The translations under genes and the position numbers were made by a program. A model generated the notes under the pieces. It did not search any database. It saw only the letters and a list, made by a program, of their open reading frames with translations, and was not told the origin of the DNA. A stretch of 64,000 nt of DNA from assembly GCA_044507775.1 (NCBI GenBank), contig JBIQIY010000003.1:197784-261783 (forward strand), read 5' to 3'. Below are positions 42,054 to 51,170 of this stretch, one piece after another. This DNA is from Chryseosolibacter sp044507775 (GTDB taxonomy: Bacteria > Bacteroidota > Bacteroidia > Cytophagales > Cyclobacteriaceae). The stretch's first letter is position 1. Every line of letters starts with the position of its first letter.

Positions 42054-44589
42054 ATGAAATTGCTCTTCGCGTTGCCCCTGGCCCTGGTTTCAATTCTCGC
42101 TTCGGGGCAGGAGAAACTGCTCACGCCGTCAGAGTTTCTCGGATATGAGCTTGGCGATCGGTTTACCAGTCATGCGAAGGCAGTTGAATATTTTCAACTG
42201 GTAGCCCGTGAGTTACCCAACGCGGAAATATACAAGTACGGCGAGACCTATGAACACCGCCCTCTGGTGTACCTCGTCATCTCCTCACCAGATAATTTCA
42301 AAAAGCTCGAAGAAATAAGAACCGATAACCTCCGCAGAACAGGACTCGAATCGGGAACGCCGGTCGGAAAAAAGATCGCCATTGTATGGCTGAGTTACAA
42401 TGTGCACGGCAATGAGGCGAGCTCAACAGAAGCGTCGATGCAAACCCTTTACGAGCTTGGAAATGTTTCCAACCGAAAAGCGCAGGAATGGCTGGAGAAC
42501 ACGGTTGTGATCATCGACCCGTGCATTAATCCCGATGGACGCGAGCGGTATATTAACTTCTACAACCGGTATGGCAATGCTCCGGCGAACCCTTCGTATG
42601 ACGCGTTTGAGCATCGCGAACCGTGGCCAGGGGGAAGATCCAATCACTATTTTTTCGATCTCAATCGCGATTGGGCCTGGTGCTCACAAATCGAGTCACG
42701 CCAGCGAATCAAAGTTTACAATGAATGGATGCCGCACGTGCATGTCGACTTCCATGAGCAGGGTTTCAACAGTCCGTATTTCTTTGCGCCGGCAGCGGAG
42801 CCCATGCACGAGGTGATCTCTCCCTGGCAGCGCCAATTCCAACTCCTTATCGGCAAGAACAACGCACGATATTTTGATGAAAAGGGTTGGCTCTACTTTA
42901 CCAAAGAAGTTTTCGACTTGTACTACCCCAGTTATGGGGATACTTATCCCACCTACAACGGAGCGATCGGCATGACGTACGAGCAGGCAGGCGGGGGCGC
43001 CGGGGGTTTGTCGGTTACTACAGAAACGGGAGAACCTCTGACGCTGCGCGATCGCATTCAGCACCATGTTACGTCAGGGTTGTCAACAGTTGAGATCACA
43101 TCGATCAACGCCGCGCAAGTCACCGATGAATTTCAAAAATACTTTCGCGAAAACAACAACAATCCTGCGGCGACGTACAAGACCTATGTCATCAAAGCCT
43201 CCAATAATCCGGACAAGATCAAAGAACTCACTGAATGGATGGACCGCCACTCGATCCGCTATGGGCATCCGTCCGCTGCGCGCAGCAGTCGCGGATTCAA
43301 TTACCAGACCCGGAACGTTGCTCCCGTTAACGTTGCAACCACCGATCTCATCATCAGTGCTTACCAACCTAAATCAACATTCATAACCACCATCTTTGAA
43401 CCGGTGTCTCATTTGTCGGATTCTCTTACTTACGACATCACGGCTTGGAATCTTATGTATGCGTACAACCTCGATGCGTACGCTTTGACCGAGAGGATCA
43501 ACGTTGGCCAGCCGTATCGCGCGGCCCAGCCGGACCCGATACCGGGCGAGGATCAACCTTATGCCTACCTGTTTCACTACAGTAGCCTACGCGATGTTGA
43601 ATTCCTTTCCGCTCTGATGCAGCATGACATCAAAGTACGCTGCGCGGCAAAAGCATTCGCGGTCAACGGAGAAACTTTCGCAGCGGGTTCTTTGATCATC
43701 ACACGACGCAACAACGAGAGTTCTTCGGATTTTGATACGACGCTGAGAGCGCTGGCAGAAAATTTCAACCGGAAGATCTTCACCGCTGAGTCGGGTTTTG
43801 TTGAGGAAGGCAAAGATCTGGGTTCGGGCGAACTGAATTTCCTCCCCTCACCGGAGGTTGCAATGCTGTTCGGCGATCAAACGTCGGCCCTTTCCGCTGG
43901 CGAAATATGGCACTTCTTTGAACAACAAATCCATTATCCGATCACACAGCTTGGCACGCAATATTTTTCGAATACAAAGTTATCCCGGTATGACGTGCTG
44001 ATCATTCCGGAGGGATCGTACAAACTGCTTGACGAGTCTATGCTTGAGCGGCTGCTAGCCTGGATTCGCGAAGGCGGGCGCCTGATCCTCATGGGCAGTG
44101 CCCTTGATTCATTTGCTGACAGGAAAGGGTTCGGCCTTAAGAAATATGCTACCGATGCAGAAAGGCAGGTGGCCGAGAAATCAGACACCGGCCGTTTTCT
44201 TCTGGAAGGTATTCCCAGATACGAAGAGATACAGCGTCGGCAACTTTCGGAAAGAATCTCCGGAGCCATCTATAAGGCTCAGCTCGATAACTCACATCCG
44301 TTGGCATTCGGAATGAAACGCACCTAATTATACGCTGAAAACACACGAGCGCCGCTATGCATGGCTGAGCAACGGATGGAACGTCGGCTATTTTGGCAAC
44401 ATCGTTAAACCCGTCCAGGGTTTTGCAGGCTACAAAGCGAACCGCCCCCTTGCTAATAGTTTGCTGGTTGGCATGGAGTACATCGGTCAGGGGTCGGTAG
44501 TCTACTTCGTCGACAACCCGCTATTCCGCAATTTTTGGCAGGATGGCAAGATGTTGTTCGCCAACGCGGTGTTTATCGCTGGCGAGTAG
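42054..44589 (+). pseudogene. M14 zinc carboxypeptidase-like gene with a frameshift near the 3' end
   Basis: The first frame (ATG 42054 to TAA 44325-44327, 757 aa) encodes a signal peptide (MKLLFALPLALVSILASGQ) and a complete M14 catalytic domain: zinc ligands in NVHGNEASS and HVDFHEQG, catalytic Glu in MTYEQAGG. Directly after the stop, the +1 frame continues as N-Y-T-L-K-T-H ... WNVGYFGNIVKP ... VYFVDNPLFRNFWQDGK to TAG 44589. That is the C-terminal part expected after the HPLAFG motif. One extra T near 44325 explains it. Either a single-base insertion/sequencing error or a mildly truncated protein. The upstream frame open from 41928 is not the start. Catalytic residues lie upstream of the shift, so the truncated product may still be active. 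Confidence 0.85.
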
Positions 44590-44684
44590 ATTCCGCGGAA
44601 CTCCGAATAATATTGAAGAATTCCCGTCGCGGAACGTTAGGATTCGACAATATTTCGCCAACTTAAGTAATCAAGCCCAATGTT

Positions 44685-45698
44685 ATGAAAGCAGCAGCGC
44701 TAGTTCTTTTCGGAATTATTCTCTCCATTCAGTCCGGACGGGCCCAGGATCGCACGATTGTTTCGAAGGCGAATGACTTTCTGGTTCTGCTCAACGAGGA
44801 CCAGGCCGGGGAAGCCAGGTACGACTTTGATGATGACGAACGATTCGACTGGCACTACATCCCGCGGGAACGGAACGGCATCGCATTAAAAGACATGAAC
44901 GAAAAGCAACGGCAAGCAGCCCTCGCGTTGTTGCGTTCCTGCCTCAGCGACCAAGGATACCAGAAGGCAAACAGTATCATGGCCCTCGAAAATGTCCTGC
45001 GCGAAGTTGAGAACAGAACGGCGGACGATACCTACCGCGATCCGTTGAATTATTCAATCACTGTATTTGGAAATCCGGATGAGAACGCCTTATGGGGCTG
45101 GCGTCTCGAGGGCCATCACATCTCACTTAATTTCTCCTCGGCTGACGGTCAGATCATTTCCTCCACGCCTACCTTTTGGGGGAGCAATCCCGCGATCGTC
45201 AGATCCGGAAGAAATACAGGCCGCCAGGTACTGAAACAGGAAAGTGATCTTGGATTTACGCTGGTGAATTCCCTTAGCTCCAACCAGATGAAAACTGCTG
45301 TCATCTCACCGAAGGCCCCTTCTGAAATTATCACGAGGAATCAGCGAACAGCAGAATTGCAGGAGGAGAAAGGACTTGGATACACGCAGATGAATGAACA
45401 GCAGCAAAAACTCTTTCGGCAGTTACTGAACGTCTATGTCAGGAATTACCAATTCGGCTTTGCCAAAAGATTGATGGACAAAATAGAAAAGGCGGGAATC
45501 GACAATCTTTCCTTCGCATGGGCCGGAAGCCTTCAACCCGGGGCGGGCCATTACTATCGCATACAAGGTCCGATGCTCCTGATTGAATATGACAACACTC
45601 AGAACAATGCCAACCATGTTCACACCGTCGTGCGCGATCTGACCAACGACTTTGCCGGCGACATCCTCCGCGAGCACTATCAGCAAGAGCACAATTGA
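44685..45698 (+). CDS. DUF3500 family exported protein
   Basis: A 337-residue protein with a signal peptide (MKAAALVLFGIILSIQSGRAQ). The region FDDDERFDWHYIPRERNGIALKDM and the pair WGWRLEGHHISLNFSSADG with FWGSNPAIV are the hallmark of DUF3500, an exported family of unknown activity. The later HYYRIQGPMLLIEYDNTQNNANHVHTVVRD contains His residues that look like a metal or catalytic site, but this is inference. It stands alone, convergent with hutF. Confidence 0.9.
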   Translation: MKAAALVLFGIILSIQSGRAQDRTIVSKANDFLVLLNEDQAGEARYDFDDDERFDWHYIPRERNGIALKDMNEKQRQAALALLRSCLSDQGYQKANSIMALENVLREVENRTADDTYRDPLNYSITVFGNPDENALWGWRLEGHHISLNFSSADGQIISSTPTFWGSNPAIVRSGRNTGRQVLKQESDLGFTLVNSLSSNQMKTAVISPKAPSEIITRNQRTAELQEEKGLGYTQMNEQQQKLFRQLLNVYVRNYQFGFAKRLMDKIEKAGIDNLSFAWAGSLQPGAGHYYRIQGPMLLIEYDNTQNNANHVHTVVRDLTNDFAGDILREHYQQEHN

Positions 45699-45707
45699 TC
45701 CGCGCCT

Positions 45708-47126
45708 TTAACCGCGATCAGAAATGTTTTTCATGGCACGCCGAAAGCTTTCAGTGATGTCATTTTCGTCCTTGTGACGCAGTCCTTTTGCAATCCAATC
45801 GCCGTCGACGATGGTACCCATCACGCTGGCACCATCCGCCGTGTACACCAGCGAAGAAAGCAGATGCTCAGGTGTCGCAGCATTCAGCAGCGGACCGTCA
45901 CCGTTATAAACTGCAGCGTCCAGTGGTTGTCCAACCTCAAAATAGTCTTGCGATATCAGACCCATCGCACGCTTTCCGGAGAAGTGCGTGTTTCGCACCA
46001 GCACCGAAGCGCCATCCGCAAAAGTATTTCTCTTGTGATTTGTCAACCGTTGCGTGTAGTCAAGCCAACGCAGGTCCTCCAGCGGGTTCAGGCTGATATG
46101 GCTATCGGTACCGATTGACCAGTGGTCGGAATTTTTCGCAAAGTCAGTCAGCCGGAAAATCCCATCTCCCAGATTTGCTTCCGTTCCAGGACAAAGTACC
46201 ACATGGGCGCGACTTCTGGCGAGGCGCAGAACCTCATCATCCGTCAGGTGAGTGCAATGAATAAGATGGAAACGCTCATTCAATTCCAGATTGTCCAGCA
46301 ACCATTCAACGGGACGTTTCTTCAAAAACGAAATGCAATCATTGACTTCCTTCAGTTGTTCCGCCGCATGCATATGAAACGGAATCCCGGCAGGTCCCTG
46401 CTGCGCGATGCGCACGACATCCTTTGCATCGGCAGCGCGAAGGGAGTGGACACCGAATCCGACATGCGCGGTTGTGAGATTTCGCACCAGACGAGAGCAA
46501 TCGTCCAATAATCCGAAGTACTGGTCAATATTTTCAAAGCAGAATCTGCGCTGAGCTGGCTCCGCTGACTTTCCGAAACCGCCCTTCTGATAAAAAACCG
46601 GGACAAGCGTGATCTTGATTCCTGCAATCGCGGCGGCGGCTAAGAGACTCACGCTCATTTCGGCACGGTTGTCATACGGTCTGCCGTCTTTATCGTGATG
46701 CAAATACTGAAACTCGGCAACATGCGTATAGCCGCGCTTCAATAACTCCGCATATAGCATAGCCGCGACCGCTAGCATTTCGTCCGGATCCAGTGTGAGT
46801 GCGCAGGCATACATCGCCTCGCGCCAACTCCAGAAGTCATCAACCGCATTGATCTCGTGCTTCTCCGCCATCCCGGCCATTGCAAATTGAAATGCATGCG
46901 AATGCGCGTTATTAAAACCGGGAACAGCGAAGCCGTTTACAAATTCAACGGGACTGGTCGGATCAATCAGTGAATTCGAGATATGCTGAATTATACCGCG
47001 GTGATCAACTTGTACAAATGCAGGAGAGACCCATCCGGTAGATTGGAGGAGGGCTTTGAATTGAAAAGTTTTTACTGCACTGCTCTCTCCCACTCGCTGC
47101 GAAGATTCCTGGGTGCCTGTATTCAT
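45708..47126 (-). CDS. hutF: Formimidoylglutamate deiminase HutF
   Basis: A 472-residue amidohydrolase-superfamily enzyme that converts N-formimidoyl-L-glutamate to N-formyl-L-glutamate and ammonia in histidine degradation. The metal and catalytic residues are in GFNNAHSHAFQFAM (HxH), HMHAAEQ, HCTHLTDDEV and IGTDSHISLNP. The start motif FNNAHSHAFQ with GMAEKH is characteristic of HutF rather than of guanine deaminase or imidazolonepropionase. hutG follows on the same strand 57 bases before, giving the two-step formylglutamate branch. hutH, hutU and hutI are not in the window. Confidence 0.9.
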   Translation of the reverse strand: MNTGTQESSQRVGESSAVKTFQFKALLQSTGWVSPAFVQVDHRGIIQHISNSLIDPTSPVEFVNGFAVPGFNNAHSHAFQFAMAGMAEKHEINAVDDFWSWREAMYACALTLDPDEMLAVAAMLYAELLKRGYTHVAEFQYLHHDKDGRPYDNRAEMSVSLLAAAAIAGIKITLVPVFYQKGGFGKSAEPAQRRFCFENIDQYFGLLDDCSRLVRNLTTAHVGFGVHSLRAADAKDVVRIAQQGPAGIPFHMHAAEQLKEVNDCISFLKKRPVEWLLDNLELNERFHLIHCTHLTDDEVLRLARSRAHVVLCPGTEANLGDGIFRLTDFAKNSDHWSIGTDSHISLNPLEDLRWLDYTQRLTNHKRNTFADGASVLVRNTHFSGKRAMGLISQDYFEVGQPLDAAVYNGDGPLLNAATPEHLLSSLVYTADGASVMGTIVDGDWIAKGLRHKDENDITESFRRAMKNISDRG

Positions 47127-47183
47127 CTTTCAAAGGAAGATTGCGTTTGGAGTGCCAACCATCCAACCCGAACTATAAAGCTA

Positions 47184-47996
47184 CTAATCTTTGAGCGAAA
47201 TGAGCGTTTCTGAAATGCGACTCAGCGCCTTATACAGTAGTTCCCCCATTTTTTTGGCCCTTCCCGGATCATAGTCTTTTTCCAGGTCATCCATGTAGTT
47301 GATTTTACTCATTTCCAGCTGAAGAGCATGCTGTCTTTCCGCAGGCAAACCATAATGCCGGGTGATGTAGCCGCCCTTGAAAGGGTCATTGTGCTGCAGC
47401 GTGTAGCCCCCGGTTGACAATGCCTTTAATGAGGTTTTAATCAGCTCCTCATGCGCCGAAGTTCCATCCGCACTGCCGAGGATAAGGTCGGGAAACGGTT
47501 CCTTTCGAATAGTGGACACTTTCCGCCGAATTGAATGACAGTCCCACAGCAAAACCCTTCCAAACTCCGCATGCGCTTCCGCGAGCAACTCACGTAACTT
47601 GTCGTGGTACGGTTGAAAATACAATTCTTTGCGGCGCGTGGTCTCTTCGTCCGTAATCAGCGGGCGGCGGTCTCGGTATAGCGGCTGATTCAAAAACGTT
47701 GTGACAGGGCAGAGGTCCGTAATGATCCTGCCATCACGATACAAAGGTTCGCTTTCAGGATGGCGATTGAGGTCAATGACCCATCGGCTCCACCTGGCAC
47801 TGATCACCGTGATCCCGAGCGACGGAGCAAAGCCGTACAACCGATCCACAAACCAGTCGGTGTCATCAGGAGCGGATAGCAACTCCGGGTCAAATTGTTC
47901 TCTTAGGTCCGATGGAAATTCAATCCCGCAATGAGGAACACTCAAAATGATAGGAATGCGTGACGCGTTGGGACGAACAACCTGATAGTTCTGCAC
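47184..47996 (-). CDS. hutG: N-formylglutamate amidohydrolase HutG
   Basis: A 270-residue zinc amidohydrolase releasing glutamate and formate from N-formylglutamate, the product of HutF. Motifs LSVPHCGIEFPSDL, DDTDWFVDRLYGFA, DLNRHPESEPLYRD and LLWDCHSIRRKV match the family. Adjacent hutF on the same strand supports a working pair; in the transcript hutG comes first. Together they complete histidine breakdown via deamination rather than via folate-linked FtcD. Confidence 0.9.
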   Translation of the reverse strand: MQNYQVVRPNASRIPIILSVPHCGIEFPSDLREQFDPELLSAPDDTDWFVDRLYGFAPSLGITVISARWSRWVIDLNRHPESEPLYRDGRIITDLCPVTTFLNQPLYRDRRPLITDEETTRRKELYFQPYHDKLRELLAEAHAEFGRVLLWDCHSIRRKVSTIRKEPFPDLILGSADGTSAHEELIKTSLKALSTGGYTLQHNDPFKGGYITRHYGLPAERQHALQLEMSKINYMDDLEKDYDPGRAKKMGELLYKALSRISETLISLKD

Positions 47997-48035
47997 ACTG
48001 AAAATGTTTATGTGGTTACGTCAGGCCGAACCTGT

Positions 48036-49295
48036 CTAGTTTTTTTTTCTTGTTTTCTTCTTGTCGGATTTTTCATCATCGATGGCACCGTTATCCAACG
48101 ATTTGTTTACTTCGCGCACCGCCTCCACGGCATCCTCGAGTGAGACTTTCAACGATTCAAGCTCACGCTTCAGCTCTGCAACGCGATCCTCTGCCACGAG
48201 TTCCCTCTTGAGCTTCATGATGCGATCGAAGCTCTCGTCAATTCGGGACTCCGGGATTGTACCGTTCTTCACCATCCCCCGAATGATCGAGTGTACCTTG
48301 TCTACGGTGCGTTCGTCGCTGCCGGAAATATTATTGGAGAATGTCATGATATCTACTCCGGCGAGGATTGCCAGGCGAATCGCGTCTTCGAGTCCATAGT
48401 GCTTGGCAATGGCGTGCATTTGCATGTCGTCTGTAAAAACAACGCCATCGAAATGCAGTTGTTTGCGCAGAATACCTCCGATAATATCGTCGGACAATGT
48501 GCCGGGATTGCCATCCGGATCCAGCTTCTTGTTCACAATATGTGAAGTCATTACCGCATCCGTATAACCCGAGGCGATCAGCGCGCGATAGGGTTCAAGC
48601 TCACGGGCTTCCCAGGTATTTGTAACATCGGCAATGCCCAGGTGTGTGTCAGCCTTGGAGCTGCCGTGGCCGGGGAAATGCTTCAGTGATGTCAATACGT
48701 TGTACTTCCGGTGTCCTTTGATAAATTCTTTTGCTAGAAGAGTCACCGAGTCTTCATCAGCACTGAACGCGCGACCGTAGCGCGCAATGATCGGGTTGTC
48801 GGGGTTAGACGCAAGATCGACCACCGGCGCAAAATTTACGTTGATGCCGAGCCCTGCGAGCGTCGCCGCGGTGGCTTCTGAGTAGAACCTGACGGAATCT
48901 AGATTCCCGGCCTTGCCCATTGCCTCGGCAGTAATCGAACGCGGAAAGCCATACTTCTCCTTCAACCGATTTACCCGGCCACCCTCCTGATCGATGCAGA
49001 TAAAGAGCGGTATCGGCGCGACTTGCTGATAAGTCCAGGTGATTTTCTTTAGTCCTACAAAGGAGTTCTTGGCCGGGATGTTTTTCTCGAATATGATGAT
49101 TGATCCGACTTTGCCCCTGCGGACTTCTTCGAGAACGAGCGGATCCACTGCTGCCTTCGGGAACCCGATCAGCAACATCTGACCAATTTTGATATCCAGG
49201 CTGTCGGCTTGCCCGGCGTCAGGTCGCTGTTGCGCATTGACTGCGAACGCGCTGGCAGCAAGAAATAAAACAAAATACTTTGTGTACCTGATCAT
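48036..49295 (-). CDS. nagZ: GH3 beta-N-acetylhexosaminidase (NagZ-like), exported
   Basis: A 419-residue glycoside hydrolase family 3 protein with a signal peptide. The NagZ catalytic His/acid loop SLKHFPGHGSSKADTHL and the nucleophile Asp in VVFTDDMQMHAI are present, together with ICIDQEGGRVNRL. It should cleave GlcNAc from anhydromuropeptides. Unlike cytoplasmic E. coli NagZ it is exported, as seen in Bacteroidota. The C-terminus carries an unusual ~45-residue coiled Lys/Glu/Asp region ending KSDKKKTRKKN. The upstream PBP4-like gene ends 2 bases before its start, so the two form a peptidoglycan-turnover unit. Confidence 0.88.
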   Translation of the reverse strand: MIRYTKYFVLFLAASAFAVNAQQRPDAGQADSLDIKIGQMLLIGFPKAAVDPLVLEEVRRGKVGSIIIFEKNIPAKNSFVGLKKITWTYQQVAPIPLFICIDQEGGRVNRLKEKYGFPRSITAEAMGKAGNLDSVRFYSEATAATLAGLGINVNFAPVVDLASNPDNPIIARYGRAFSADEDSVTLLAKEFIKGHRKYNVLTSLKHFPGHGSSKADTHLGIADVTNTWEARELEPYRALIASGYTDAVMTSHIVNKKLDPDGNPGTLSDDIIGGILRKQLHFDGVVFTDDMQMHAIAKHYGLEDAIRLAILAGVDIMTFSNNISGSDERTVDKVHSIIRGMVKNGTIPESRIDESFDRIMKLKRELVAEDRVAELKRELESLKVSLEDAVEAVREVNKSLDNGAIDDEKSDKKKTRKKN

Positions 49296-49297
49296 GA

Positions 49298-50587
49298 CTA
49301 GTAGTGGTTACGAATGTTCTCCAGTATGCTCTGCATATTCCTCCTGACGGCGGTGCCCGATTCTGTGAAGTTGCTGTTCATGAATGAAAAAATTAAAACC
49401 CTTCCTTTCTTCGTGACCAAAAATCCGCTGAGGCAATGGTTGTTGCTAAGCGAACCGGTCTTTCCAAAGATGTACGGTTTTTCCGCCGCATACCACCTCC
49501 GGATGGTCCCATTCACGCCACCCGTGGCCAGTAGCTCAAACAGACGCTCGCGCGGTACGATCTCACCGATCTTTTCCCAGAGTCTGACGATGGAGCGTGG
49601 TGTGAACAGGTTGTATCGCGACAATCCGGACCCGTCCACCCAGATCGGTTCATCCGGCAGATCTTTCAGGTGGGTTTTCTTCATGTAATCAATGGCGATT
49701 TCCGGCTTCAAGCTATCGCTGAGGACATTCGCTGACATCAGGAGCAGTTGCTCGGCAATAAAATTGTCGCTCTCACGCATCATGACACTATAAAGGCTGT
49801 CGAGGGGGATGCTGAACAACGTGTTTGTATTCGCCGGCAGCGGAAGATCGACCGGCTGAACGATTCGCTTCAGTGTATCAGACAACAAAGCGTAGAGCGT
49901 TGCCGAGTCTACGCGGAAGGGTATTTTGACCTCCTCTATTTTTGTCATCTGGTTCGCGGGGTGAACCACAAACCGGTTGGCATCCAGATCGCGCACGACG
50001 TCTACCTTTTCTTCGCGGGCTCCTGTTGTAAACATCGGCTCAAAAAAGTTGGGCGACACGCGAAGGACTTGCTCATCGGCGGCCACTGATACTGTGTTCC
50101 CGTATATTGGAAACGCGGATCGCTCTGCGGAGTAGCCGGAATTATAATCATCCCAGGCCCATCCGGTGCCGAAATGCGTTGTGTGAAAGTTTGCAGTAGA
50201 AAAGTAAAGCGGGCTTTCAGACGATGCGAGAAAATTATACACTGTCGAATCGTAAAAGACCTCGCTGTAGAGGAACGACGGGTCGCCCGTTCCCCAGAAG
50301 ATCAGCGAATCATTTCGCTGTACATACTCGAGGGCAGGAACCGAGTCGCCGAGTACTTTCAGCGCGGTGTAGAAAGTAAATATTTTGGTGTTAGACGCAG
50401 GTGTGAAATAGCGACCGCCATTGAAATCGAATAGTGTCCGGCGTGTCGCCGGGTCATACAATACGAAACCGGTGTGATCTTTGAAGCGCTGCTCGGTCGC
50501 GTCAAAAGTTTTGTTCAGACGCCCCGGGGATACAGGAGAACAAGAGTAAAACAATATCAGGGCGGCCGCAAAAAATAAGACGCGCAT
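49298..50587 (-). CDS. dacB: PBP4-type D-alanyl-D-alanine carboxypeptidase/endopeptidase (S13)
   Basis: A 429-residue serine peptidase with a predicted lipobox (LFYSC). The SxxK nucleophile motif is in ASNTKIFTFYTAL, the SxN-type motif in RESDNFIAEQLL, and KTG in FGKTGSLSNN. These are the three penicillin-binding motifs of family S13 (DacB/PBP4), which trims peptidoglycan stem peptides and cross-links. A central insertion typical of the family is present. It lies 2 bases upstream of the GH3/NagZ-like gene and 4 bases downstream of DinB, so it is part of a leftward unit. Bacteroidota have several paralogues, so dacB is a family-level label. Confidence 0.9.
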   Translation of the reverse strand: MRVLFFAAALILFYSCSPVSPGRLNKTFDATEQRFKDHTGFVLYDPATRRTLFDFNGGRYFTPASNTKIFTFYTALKVLGDSVPALEYVQRNDSLIFWGTGDPSFLYSEVFYDSTVYNFLASSESPLYFSTANFHTTHFGTGWAWDDYNSGYSAERSAFPIYGNTVSVAADEQVLRVSPNFFEPMFTTGAREEKVDVVRDLDANRFVVHPANQMTKIEEVKIPFRVDSATLYALLSDTLKRIVQPVDLPLPANTNTLFSIPLDSLYSVMMRESDNFIAEQLLLMSANVLSDSLKPEIAIDYMKKTHLKDLPDEPIWVDGSGLSRYNLFTPRSIVRLWEKIGEIVPRERLFELLATGGVNGTIRRWYAAEKPYIFGKTGSLSNNHCLSGFLVTKKGRVLIFSFMNSNFTESGTAVRRNMQSILENIRNHY

Positions 50588-50591
50588 CAGC

Positions 50592-51107
50592 TTACGGGTT
50601 GAGATAGCGCTCGCGCAGAATGTTTAAATGGTGGATGTCATGTCCGGCAATGATGTACCCGAGATTTTTGACAGACAGTTTCTTTCCGCTTGCGGTGCCT
50701 TCTCGCTCCAGCATCTCCGGTGAGAAACTCGCATATAGGTCGATGGTTGTTTCGCGCAATTTCTTCATTTCGCGCGCGTGCTGCTGAATACTTCTTGCGT
50801 GCGCGTTTGCCTCGGGCGCATAATCGTTTTCTTCAAACGGGTGAAGCGGCGTTTCATCTTTCCGTGAAAAGCGAAGGGCGCGATATGCGAAAACCCGCTC
50901 TGCATCCATCATGTGATTGAGGACTTCCTTAATAGACCACTTTCCTTCGGCGTATTTGTGCTCGCCCTGATCTTCGGCGATGTAGGGAACGGTTTGCTGT
51001 ACAAGTTTCGCGGCATGACGGAGCGCATCGAGCAGGTCCATGTCCTGAACTAACTCGACGTAACCTTTGTAAAACGCCGGCACTTTTTCAATGTCTGGTC
51101 GCACCAT
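50592..51107 (-). CDS. DinB-family putative metal-dependent protein
   Basis: A 171-residue four-helix DinB/YfiT-like protein. The metal-site His are in KWSIKEVLNHMMDAERVF and the late AGHDIHHLNIL. The family includes metal-dependent hydrolases and thiol (bacillithiol/mycothiol) S-transferases. I start at ATG 51107 (MVRPDIEKVPAFYKGYV), which begins the family region; the frame open to 51152 adds a poor-quality leader. It lies upstream of dacB with 4 bases between. Given a YpdA-type bacillithiol reductase elsewhere in the window, a thiol-transferase role is possible but unproven. Confidence 0.85.
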   Translation of the reverse strand: MVRPDIEKVPAFYKGYVELVQDMDLLDALRHAAKLVQQTVPYIAEDQGEHKYAEGKWSIKEVLNHMMDAERVFAYRALRFSRKDETPLHPFEENDYAPEANAHARSIQQHAREMKKLRETTIDLYASFSPEMLEREGTASGKKLSVKNLGYIIAGHDIHHLNILRERYLNP

Positions 51108-51170
51108 GGCAGGGATAAATTGTGTGAAATGCGGATATAATCCGCTTTCCAAATTAAGCCAAGTTGAGAC

